Shown: positions 10,304-17,116 of the stretch, piece after piece | Numbering within the stretch: position 1 is the stretch's first letter | Layout of the letters: each line of letters begins with the position of its first letter | NCBI RefSeq assembly: GCF_024655565.1 | Contig: NZ_JANKOF010000001.1 | Location: 186,001 to 250,000, forward strand | Reading direction: 5' to 3' | DNA length: 64,000 bases | DNA from: Nitratireductor sp. ZSWI3 | Lineage (GTDB): Bacteria; Pseudomonadota; Alphaproteobacteria; Rhizobiales; Rhizobiaceae | The notes under the pieces: generated by a model | Told to the model about the DNA's origin: nothing | Databases searched by the model: none | What the model saw: the letters and a program-made list of their open reading frames with translations, nothing else | Made by a program: the position numbers and the translations under genes

Positions 10304-10328
10304 AAAAAAGGGGGGCCGTGCGCCCCCC
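10304..10328 (-). terminator. Strong intrinsic terminator after the pilin gene
   Basis: On the - strand a perfect 7-bp G/C stem (GGGGGGC / GCCCCCC, loop of 5) is followed immediately by six T residues (the a-run 10304-10309 on the + strand). It sits 34 bp past the flp stop and 40 bp before the cpaF start. The position suggests a highly expressed short pilin transcript with partial readthrough into cpaF-tadBC. Confidence 0.8.
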
Positions 10329-10361
10329 GTATTGCCCTTCCAGAAAAGCCGGAAGCTTCCT

Positions 10362-10535
10362 TTAGAGGGTGGGGTTCAGCCGGTTGGCGATCGCCTGGAA
10401 CGTGTTGCTGACGTCTGTGCCGACGAGGCCGACGGCCGTGATGATGACGACGGCGATGAGGCCGGCGATGAGGCCGTATTCGATCGCGGTCGCGCCGGAT
10501 TCATTCTTGGCGAAGCGGGTGACGAGGTTCTTCAT
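10362..10535 (-). CDS. flp: Flp/Fap-family type IVb pilin
   Basis: Major Tad pilin of 57 aa. The short basic leader MKNLVTRFAKNESG is followed by ATAIEYGLIAGLIAVVIITA, the Flp signature; cleavage is expected after the Gly of ESG, with Glu and Tyr at mature positions 4-5. The prepilin peptidase is CpaA at 13779-14291. I prefer ATG 10535 because it matches relatives such as Caulobacter PilA; an in-frame ATG at 10547 would add MDRI. It has its own upstream region of ~260 bp and its own terminator. Confidence 0.92.
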   Translation of the reverse strand: MKNLVTRFAKNESGATAIEYGLIAGLIAVVIITAVGLVGTDVSNTFQAIANRLNPTL

Positions 10536-10796
10536 GATTCGATCCATCTACTGGTTGCTGGGTTGCGCCGACACCACCATGGATCGGCGTCACAGGCTGT
10601 CGGTCGGTTGCCTCATCGCTCTGTGTGAGCCTCATATAGCTGCGTTAACCATGGCGCTCCATTCAGCCTGATGGCCGACCGCTTTGGCGCGATCTTCGGC
10701 CACATGGCCTAATACGCCTGCTCGGGTCGGCACGGCGGATGCCGTGCGCACGTCATTCGTCCGGCTGGGGTCTTCGAAGCTGCGCGATGCTGGGCT
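10536..10796. promoter_or_regulatory. Upstream region of flp (probable pilin promoter region)
   Basis: A 261-bp non-coding stretch between tadE and flp. It contains an 8-mer TTAACCAT (10645-10652) matching the CtrA half-site described in Caulobacter, and a 16-bp sequence ccattcagcctgatgg (10659-10674) that recurs upstream of tadG. It also holds a GC-rich hairpin (GCACGGC / GCCGTGC, 10730-10747) with no T-run. No -35/-10 pair stands out. Pilin genes are CtrA targets in Caulobacter; the link here is inference from motif and position. Confidence 0.45.
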
Positions 10797-11216
10797 TCAG
10801 CTTACCGGAATGCGTCTGGAGACGCTGAGAGCGAGAGGACTGTCGCTGACGCCCGGTACGAGGAAGGTGAACGGATAGCGGATCGACAGCGTGCGATACG
10901 GCACGCCGTCGACGGTTTCTACACCGACCGCGATCTGCAGCTGATCCACATCTCCGTCGAAAGCGTCACGAATGGCGTTTTCAAATCCGATGGCAGCCTC
11001 GCTCGCAGAAGCACCGGCAGGTATCTGACCGATCAGCACCTTACGGGCGGCGACGTCCGCCGCATAAGCCAAGTCGTTGCGTATGAAAAGGGCGCGGCCG
11101 AACTCGACGACGCCGAGGCTGACCAGGAGCAGGGGCATGCAGACGATCGCAAATTCGACCGCCGCCGCCCCCGACCGGCATTTCGCGAGGCGATTGAGCG
11201 CGCGCAGCATGGGCAT
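10797..11216 (-). CDS. tadE: TadE-like pseudopilin
   Basis: Minor pilin-like protein of 139 aa. After a short basic leader comes SGAAAVEFAIVCMPLLLVSL, the TadE signature of a Gly-type processing site and a membrane helix, followed by a ~100-residue periplasmic domain. Probably processed by CpaA and needed for pilus assembly. The ATG at 11216 overlaps the stop of the upstream cpaE-tadE gene (TGATG), so the two TadE-type domains are translationally coupled. A GTG at 11219 is an alternative. Confidence 0.82.
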   Translation of the reverse strand: MPMLRALNRLAKCRSGAAAVEFAIVCMPLLLVSLGVVEFGRALFIRNDLAYAADVAARKVLIGQIPAGASASEAAIGFENAIRDAFDGDVDQLQIAVGVETVDGVPYRTLSIRYPFTFLVPGVSDSPLALSVSRRIPVS

Positions 11217-12961
11217 CACTGAATCTGGATTTCGGCGGACGAACTCAGCCGGAAATCCGCCAGTATCTCCGGCAGCGACATGGCGTCGTAGGTCTTCGAA
11301 GCCTGTAGCCGGTAGAACACGAACGGCGCTGCCGAGCTTGCACAGGAAACCGTGCAGGCCGGCGCGTCGGCAGGCGCCACGTCGGCGTTTTCCGGGCAGG
11401 CGCAGTAGCGTTTCACCAGGTCGAAAGTGACCCCCGCAGAGGTTCCTGTCTGCCCGAGGGTGGATTCCATCACTTTCTGCACTGCGGCCTCGCCCGGATC
11501 GGACATTGCCGCCTGTGCGCCGGCGCGCAGCGCGTGGTCCATGGCCGTGCGTTCATGAAGGGCGAGCCCCACATCCGCCATTGCCACCAGCGAAAACGCC
11601 AGGACCGGCGCGATGAGCGCGAATTCGACGGCGGAAACACCGCTCTCGGACGAAGCCAGTTCCGCCGCCTTGCCGTTGGCAAAAGGCAGCTTGTCCTGCC
11701 AGCGGCGGCGCCTGAATGTTCCCAGGAACGCCTGCAGCTGGAATTTCTTTCCGCTTCTCTTGTCACGCTGGCCACTCACCCGCCACGCCAGCTCGCTCAT
11801 CGCCCGCGCAGCCTTCGAGCCACGGGCGACTTTCGTCACCATACGGCCTTCGTTGGCAGCTTTGCCGAACGCCGGCGCGTCGAACGGCACCGTCACCCAT
11901 TGCTCCACGCCGACCGCCGCCGCAAAGTCCTTGAGCTTGACTTCCGGCAGTTTCGGCGTGCCGACGCGATTGAGGACGAGCCGTGGGGGCGGATCGTTTG
12001 GTCGGGCCTTTTTGAGAAACTCGATGATGTTCTTGGCATTGCGCATGCTCGCCAGGTCCGGCGTTGCGGTTATGACGATCTCATCCGCGCTCAGCAGCGC
12101 CTTCTTCGTCCACGGGGTCCAAAGATGCGGAATGTCGAGGACGAGATGCCACGAACTCGATCTGGCGACGTCCAGCAGCCGGTCGACGTCTTCCTCTTTC
12201 AGGTTGAAGGACCTGTCGAAGGCGGCATTGACGGGCAGCAGGTGCAAACGTTCCGAGTGCTTCACCGCGATACGCTTGAGCAGGACTTCATCGACGCGAT
12301 CCACGCCGTCGATGACGTCCGCCATTCCCTGGGGCGCATCGACGTCGAAATCCAGGCCGACTGTGCCGAATTGCAGGTCGAGGTCGGCGACAAGGACGTC
12401 GGCGTCCGACCGGTCCACCATCGCGGCGGCCACGTTGTGGGCGATCGTGGAGGATCCGCTGCCTCCTTTGGCGCCGATGAAGGCGATGATGCGCCCCAGT
12501 TTCTGCTCGACCGAATTGCGGAAGCAGCGCGACACAGCCTCGACGAACGCCATGGGCGCGACGGGGGCGACGAGATAGTCGTCCACGCCCGCTTCGACGA
12601 GCTCGCGATAAAGATTGACGTCGTTGGAAGAGCCGATGACGATCACCTTGGTGCCGGCGATGCATTCGAGCGCCAGCGCTTCGAGCTCCGCCATGAGCTT
12701 TCCATTCTGCTCATGGCTTTCGACGACGACGAGGTTCGGCGAGGGTGTGCCTCGATAGAAGGAAGCAGCCTCGGCCATGCCGCCGTCGCGGACCGACAGG
12801 CTGGCCCGCACCATGCGGCGGTCAAGCGCGCCGGTGCGGATCGCCTCTGCCAGATCCGCGGACCTGCAGAAGGCGGTGATGTCGATCTTCGGGATCGTGT
12901 GCAGCACCTGAGGCGCGTTGATGGGATCCATGTCCCGTTCTTCAATTGCGATCTGGGTCAT
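11216..12961 (-). CDS. cpaE: CpaE/TadZ ATPase fused to a TadE-like pseudopilin domain
   Basis: A 581-aa protein joining two Tad components usually made separately. Residues ~25-150 form a receiver-like N-domain. Residues ~155-410 are a MinD/ParA ATPase with a deviant Walker A (IGAKGGSGSST, ~162-172) and DLDLQFGTVGLD, as in CpaE/TadZ, which localises pilus assembly. After a basic linker (GTFRRRRWQDKLPF) a complete TadE-like unit begins at ~435: SESGVSAVEFALIAPVLAF as processing-site-like and membrane segment, then a periplasmic-type region with four clustered Cys (CAC...ACTVSC). The ATG at 12961 follows the cpaB stop by one base; an earlier GTG at 12976 is possible. Confidence 0.85.
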   Translation of the reverse strand: MTQIAIEERDMDPINAPQVLHTIPKIDITAFCRSADLAEAIRTGALDRRMVRASLSVRDGGMAEAASFYRGTPSPNLVVVESHEQNGKLMAELEALALECIAGTKVIVIGSSNDVNLYRELVEAGVDDYLVAPVAPMAFVEAVSRCFRNSVEQKLGRIIAFIGAKGGSGSSTIAHNVAAAMVDRSDADVLVADLDLQFGTVGLDFDVDAPQGMADVIDGVDRVDEVLLKRIAVKHSERLHLLPVNAAFDRSFNLKEEDVDRLLDVARSSSWHLVLDIPHLWTPWTKKALLSADEIVITATPDLASMRNAKNIIEFLKKARPNDPPPRLVLNRVGTPKLPEVKLKDFAAAVGVEQWVTVPFDAPAFGKAANEGRMVTKVARGSKAARAMSELAWRVSGQRDKRSGKKFQLQAFLGTFRRRRWQDKLPFANGKAAELASSESGVSAVEFALIAPVLAFSLVAMADVGLALHERTAMDHALRAGAQAAMSDPGEAAVQKVMESTLGQTGTSAGVTFDLVKRYCACPENADVAPADAPACTVSCASSAAPFVFYRLQASKTYDAMSLPEILADFRLSSSAEIQIQ

Positions 12962-12962
12962 G

Positions 12963-13766
12963 TCAGCTGCCTTCACGGCCGAAAGAGGGGAACTCGACGG
13001 TCCTCAAAGTGTCGCCGCCGAAAATCCGTATGGTCCTGGTGCGCTTCGCTTCCGCCATGATTGCGGTGGGCTCGGCCTTGTCGGAGGCGGCGCGCAGGGC
13101 CAGCGAGATGGAGCCCGACGCTTCGGCTGCCGTGATCAGGGGAATCTGCTGCGGATCCACCTCGAGCGTGGCGGTCTTGCCGACGACGGGAGCCCCGTCG
13201 CTCACGCCGGTCGCGGTTTGATCGACAGCGAGAACGCGGATGTTGGAGAGGATCGTTCGGCTCGACACTTTTTCCCCGCCCTCCTGTCCGGAATTCACCC
13301 TGGTGTGGATGAGATCCACGCGGTCGTTCGGCAGGATGAACCCCCCTGCCGTGCTCTCGGCCGTAACCCGAACGGCAATCGCACGTTTTCCTGAGGGGAG
13401 CTGACCGGACAGGAAGCCGGCGCCCGGCTGGGCGAGCCGGTCGTCACGGATCGGCTCGCCGGCCACGAATCCGCCGCGCACCAGTGAGCCCTTGAGCGCC
13501 TCGGGTGCGTCCGGCTGCGCAGCACGGCTCATGAAGACGGCCGGGACGTCTCCCGCCGTCCACGGCTGCCAACGCAGATCCGTTTCCTTGAGCACGGTTC
13601 CATGCGCAAGGTTGGATGCGGCCACCAGCACTTCCTTGTCGGGCGCCGCCACCTCGTCGGTGACGACGGCCGCGGACGCGGTCGGCTGGCCGGCCGTTCC
13701 CATGGCCAGCCATGCGGCGACACCGCCGCAGGAAAGCGCCAGGACGAGAATGAGGATACGGAACAT
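12963..13766 (-). CDS. cpaB: CpaB/RcpC pilus assembly protein
   Basis: Periplasmic, membrane-anchored Tad component of 267 aa. An N-terminal TM/signal segment (FRILILVLALSCGGVAAWLA) is followed by a SAF domain (VLVAASNLAHGTVLKETDLR) and the RcpC/CpaB C-domain (AIAVRVTAESTAGGFILPND). CpaB normally partners the secretin CpaC and the lipoprotein CpaD, encoded next to it; here the next gene is cpaE and no secretin gene is in the window. Confidence 0.9.
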   Translation of the reverse strand: MFRILILVLALSCGGVAAWLAMGTAGQPTASAAVVTDEVAAPDKEVLVAASNLAHGTVLKETDLRWQPWTAGDVPAVFMSRAAQPDAPEALKGSLVRGGFVAGEPIRDDRLAQPGAGFLSGQLPSGKRAIAVRVTAESTAGGFILPNDRVDLIHTRVNSGQEGGEKVSSRTILSNIRVLAVDQTATGVSDGAPVVGKTATLEVDPQQIPLITAAEASGSISLALRAASDKAEPTAIMAEAKRTRTIRIFGGDTLRTVEFPSFGREGS

Positions 13767-13778
13767 CTCTTTGCCTCG

Positions 13779-14291
13779 CTAGATAACGGCTGAGAAGGAC
13801 GGGCTATCGGCCAGGAGCAGGAGTGCAGCGACCGACAGGGCGACGCCATAGGGAACGCCGTGCGAGGCCCCGAGCAGCCGCCCTGTCCATGCCGCCTGCT
13901 GCAGAAAACCGGGCAACGGCATCCGTCGGAGCTGGATCAACGCCAGGGTGAACAGCGCACCGACCACCGCGACGTAGAGGAGATAGGTGAATGCCTGATC
14001 CGCGCCCAGCCACAGAACGGCCACCGCGGCAAGCTTCGCGTCGCCCCCGCCGATCCAGCCAAGGGAGAAAAGCAGGAAAGCGCCTGCAAGCACGATCGCC
14101 GCGACGGACGCGGCCGTGAGCATCTCGTCGGATCCGACCCCGGCAAGGGGCGCGAAAACCATATAGGCGGCGGCCAGCAGCAGCACGAGCCGGTTTGTGA
14201 TCGTCATCGTCGCCACATCCTTCAGTGCGGCATAGATCATGCCGCCCGCGAAAAGGAGGAGTGCAGCCCATGCTGCAAAGGTGGAGATCAT
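13779..14291 (-). CDS. cpaA: Prepilin peptidase CpaA/TadV
   Basis: Inner-membrane aspartyl protease of 170 aa that removes leaders from Flp and TadE-type prepilins. It has several TM segments and two catalytic Asp regions: the first in ALKDVATMTITNR, the second in WIGGGDAKLAA (the GxGDxK motif of type IV prepilin peptidases). It is short and lacks the N-methylation domain, as usual for CpaA. I start at ATG 14291, which has ggag about eight bases upstream, rather than at 14327. Confidence 0.9.
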   Translation of the reverse strand: MISTFAAWAALLLFAGGMIYAALKDVATMTITNRLVLLLAAAYMVFAPLAGVGSDEMLTAASVAAIVLAGAFLLFSLGWIGGGDAKLAAVAVLWLGADQAFTYLLYVAVVGALFTLALIQLRRMPLPGFLQQAAWTGRLLGASHGVPYGVALSVAALLLLADSPSFSAVI

Positions 14292-14510
14292 CTCGGGCTC
14301 CGGTAAGGTTTGAGCGGGAGACGGCACCGATGAACGATGGCGAGCCCGCAGTTGCCGGCAATTTGATGCTTGGCCGCCGAAAGCGCCATTCAGCCTGATG
14401 GTCTAATGCCACGGGCCGTCCCGTCGGCGGGACTAGGCCGTGTGGCTGAATCGAGCAGGAGCGTGCAAACCGCTATATCGGCGGCCATCACTGCAATGCC
14501 GGAGATGGCT
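14292..14510. promoter_or_regulatory. Divergent promoter region cpaA / tadG with repeat shared with flp
   Basis: A 219-bp non-coding region separating the leftward tad operon from the rightward TadG-like gene. It carries a second copy of ccattcagcctgatgg (14386-14401, same orientation as the copy at 10659-10674), followed in both places by a related ctaat-type sequence. The copy here lies ~95 bp from the cpaA start and ~110 bp from the tadG start. Nature unknown; a shared regulatory element is plausible. Confidence 0.4.
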
Positions 14511-15800
14511 ATGAAGCTGCATTCCCGCACCGCGAAGCACCGAAGCCGGCCGGGCCTCCCCGGCAGGCTGGCCCGAGACGAAAAGGGCGCGGTGGCCGTC
14601 GTCGCGGCCATCGTGTTTCCTGTGGTCATCGGCGCGATGGGGCTCGGTGCGGAAACCGGCTACTGGTTTCTCAAGCAGCGTAAGCTGCAGCATGCGGCGG
14701 ACGTGGCCGTCTATGCGGCCGCGGTTCGTTATCGTGCCGGAGACGCCCAGGCCGCGATGGAAGCGGCCGCCCTGCGCACGGCGCGCGGCACCGGCTATCA
14801 GCCCGACATAGGCACCCTCTTGGTGGAGCCCTCGTCGGGATCGACGACAACGAGCGGAAAGATCTCGGTTGAACTGACCGAAACGCATGCGCGGCTTTTC
14901 TCCTCGGTCTTTTCCAGTGAACCGCTCGTTCTTGCCGCTCGGGCCGTCGCCGAGGTGAAGGGCGGCTCGAAAGCATGCGTCCTCGCGCTCTCGACGTCGG
15001 TCTCGGGCGCCGTCACCGTGACGGGATCGACGGACGTGAAGCTGACGGGATGCAGCGTCGCCGCGAATTCGACTGCGACGGATGCGTTCCTGATGCGGAA
15101 CGGCAGCGCCCTCATGTCGACCGACTGCGTGTATTCCGTCGGCGGAGCGATCACCACAACGGGCCTGACCTTGACCGGCTGCAGCCAGCCTGTGGTCTCT
15201 GCTCCGCCCGTCTCTGACCCCTTTGCCGACATCGTCGAACCGGACGAAATGCAGATCGACCAGCTTCCTTGCCGGTCGCTGTCCCACATCTCGACCTCAA
15301 CCTATTCGTTCGACACGTTTCCCACGGGCGAGGAGGCGCTTCGTTTTTGTGGAGGGCTGGACATCAAGGGCACCATCGTCCTCAAGCCCGGTCTCTACAT
15401 CATCGACGGCGGTGAGCTTACGGTGACGGCAGGGGCATCGCTTACCGGCAATGGCGTGACCTTCCTGCTCGCCAATGCGGCAAGGGCCAACCTGACCGGA
15501 AATTCCGACATCACGCTTTCCGCCCCGACAACCGGCCCCTATGCCGGCTTGCTGCTGTTCGGCAGTCGCCTTGGAACGGGCGTTGGTCATACCGTCACGG
15601 GCAACACCGAATGGAGCCTGCAGGGTGCGATCTACACACCGACCGGAGCGATCGATTTCACGGGCAACTCCACCGTGACCGGCGGGTGTCTGCAGATCGT
15701 CGCCGACCGCGTCACCTTCACCGGCAACTCCACCATGGAGACCTGCACCGACGAGGCGAACAAGATCGTCGTCGGGCGGACTGTTGCGATCGTGGAGTGA
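14511..15800 (+). CDS. TadG-like pilus/surface protein with beta-helix-like repeats
   Basis: A 429-aa protein with a TadE/TadG-type N-terminus (RDEKGAVAVVAAIVFPVVIG, one TM) followed by the TadG N-domain (KQRKLQHAADVAVYAAAVRY). From about residue 150 the sequence turns to short, Thr/Gly/Asn-rich strands with recurring TGN motifs (LTGNG, LTGNS, VTGNT, FTGNS twice), suggestive of a beta-solenoid exposed in the periplasm or beyond. The ATG at 14511 has ggag six bases upstream; the longer frame from 14370 runs through the divergent promoter region. Transcribed opposite to the main tad operon. Confidence 0.8.
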   Translation: MKLHSRTAKHRSRPGLPGRLARDEKGAVAVVAAIVFPVVIGAMGLGAETGYWFLKQRKLQHAADVAVYAAAVRYRAGDAQAAMEAAALRTARGTGYQPDIGTLLVEPSSGSTTTSGKISVELTETHARLFSSVFSSEPLVLAARAVAEVKGGSKACVLALSTSVSGAVTVTGSTDVKLTGCSVAANSTATDAFLMRNGSALMSTDCVYSVGGAITTTGLTLTGCSQPVVSAPPVSDPFADIVEPDEMQIDQLPCRSLSHISTSTYSFDTFPTGEEALRFCGGLDIKGTIVLKPGLYIIDGGELTVTAGASLTGNGVTFLLANAARANLTGNSDITLSAPTTGPYAGLLLFGSRLGTGVGHTVTGNTEWSLQGAIYTPTGAIDFTGNSTVTGGCLQIVADRVTFTGNSTMETCTDEANKIVVGRTVAIVE

Positions 15801-15874
15801 CCGTCCGCAATCATCGAAAAGGCGGGCTGCAAGCGGCATTCGCCGAAACGCAACTGCCGGCCCCTCCCGAGCGA

Positions 15875-16618
15875 TTATTCGGATGTCGCCCCGGCGGCGG
15901 GAAGTTCCATTTCGGGGAAGCGGTTTGCCTTCTGTCCGGCGAGCAGCACCCAGTTTTGCAGAGCGTCCAGCTCGGAAGACTGCGGCAGTTGCTCGCCGCG
16001 CAGATCCGGCGGCACCTGCCAGCCCGGATCGATGCCCTCCATGTTCGGCAATTCGTGCGCGATACCCTTGTGGCAGTCGATGCAGGTCGCCTCGCCGGAC
16101 AGCAGGTAGCGCGTGTGGATCTCCGCTGCCCGCGCCGTCTGCCGCGACAGGTCCATGGCCACCGAGGAATGGCAGTTGCGGCACTCAAGGCTGTCATTTG
16201 CTTTCAGGCGCGCCCATTCATGCTGGGCGAGTTCGAGACGCTTGTCGAGAAACTTGCGGCGGGTGCTGATCGTCCCGAAGATCTTGCCCCACACCTCCTT
16301 CGACGCCTGCATCTTCCGGGCGATCTTGTCGGTCCATTCATGCGGTACGTGACAATCCGGGCATGAGGCGCGCACACCTGACCGGTTGGCGAAGTGGATG
16401 GTGCGGGTGAGCTCCTCGTAGACGTTGGTCTCCATCTCGTGACAGGAGATGCAGAAGGCCTCGGTGTTGGTGATCTCGAGTGCCGTGTTGAACGCGCCCC
16501 AGAAGATCACGCCCCCGAGAAAGCCGCCGAGCGTCAGGAACCCCAGGCTCAGCGTCGCCGCCGGCGTGCTGACGAGCGACCAGGCCCAGCGCACGACCCG
16601 CTTGATCCGCCCGAGCAC
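15875..16618 (-). CDS. napC: NapC tetraheme c-type cytochrome
   Basis: Membrane-anchored quinol dehydrogenase that passes electrons from ubiquinol/menaquinol to NapB-NapA. One N-terminal TM ([20 protein letters not shown]) precedes four CXXCH haem sites (CISCH, CPDCH, CRNCH, CIDCH). At 247 aa it is somewhat longer than usual at the C-terminus. The start is GTG, directly abutting the napB stop. Last gene of napEFDABC, converging with the TadG-like gene. Confidence 0.95.
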   Translation of the reverse strand: MLGRIKRVVRWAWSLVSTPAATLSLGFLTLGGFLGGVIFWGAFNTALEITNTEAFCISCHEMETNVYEELTRTIHFANRSGVRASCPDCHVPHEWTDKIARKMQASKEVWGKIFGTISTRRKFLDKRLELAQHEWARLKANDSLECRNCHSSVAMDLSRQTARAAEIHTRYLLSGEATCIDCHKGIAHELPNMEGIDPGWQVPPDLRGEQLPQSSELDALQNWVLLAGQKANRFPEMELPAAGATSE

Positions 16619-17116
16619 CTATTCGTCTCCCGCATGCTCGACGCCCAGCTCGATCATGTCCTTGAAGACGTTGTCGACGAGCGGGGCGGTGTCGGCCTGG
16701 GGGACGTGACAAGCCGTGCAGAAATAGCGGCGCGGCGAGACATCGGCCAGCATCTGGCCGTCGCGGTTCATGTAGTGTGTCACGCTGATCATCGGTGCGC
16801 CGGAGCCTTGCGTGAACTCGCGCTTGTGGCAGGACAGGCAGCGGTTTGTGTTGACCGACAGCTGATAGCCCTGGATGGAATGGGGGATGACCGGCGGCTG
16901 TTCGGGATAGGCGCGCATCTTGCGCACGTCGTCCGTGACCCAGCGGGGAATGGGATCGGCCGCGACATTGTCCATCGGCGGATTGGCGCCCGAAAGTTCG
17001 GGAACCGCGCTCATCTGGGCAAGGGCCGCTGAGCCGGTGACTAGGATCGACAGGAGCGCTGCGAGAGCGTATTTCTGCCGCGCGCTCAGGCGAGACGTTC
17101 TATCTTCACCGCGCAT
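16619..17116 (-). CDS. napB: NapB diheme cytochrome subunit
   Basis: Small periplasmic electron-transfer subunit of nitrate reductase, 165 aa. A Sec-type signal ([20 protein letters not shown]) is followed by two haem motifs, CLSCH and CTACH, and by the expected distal ligand histidines ([18 protein letters not shown]). The ATG at 17116 overlaps the napA C-terminus by 31 bases, suggesting coupling. The frame stays open upstream, but that part is napA shadow. Confidence 0.93.
   Translation of the reverse strand: MRGEDRTSRLSARQKYALAALLSILVTGSAALAQMSAVPELSGANPPMDNVAADPIPRWVTDDVRKMRAYPEQPPVIPHSIQGYQLSVNTNRCLSCHKREFTQGSGAPMISVTHYMNRDGQMLADVSPRRYFCTACHVPQADTAPLVDNVFKDMIELGVEHAGDE

Noticed and set aside
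10730-10747. Hairpin GCACGGC/GCCGTGC after tadE considered as its terminator
   Set aside because: No T-run follows on the - strand; could equally be an operator, so not called.
11534-13060. 508-codon open frame opposite cpaE-tadE
   Set aside because: Antisense shadow with no domain; cpaE-tadE carries full motif sets.
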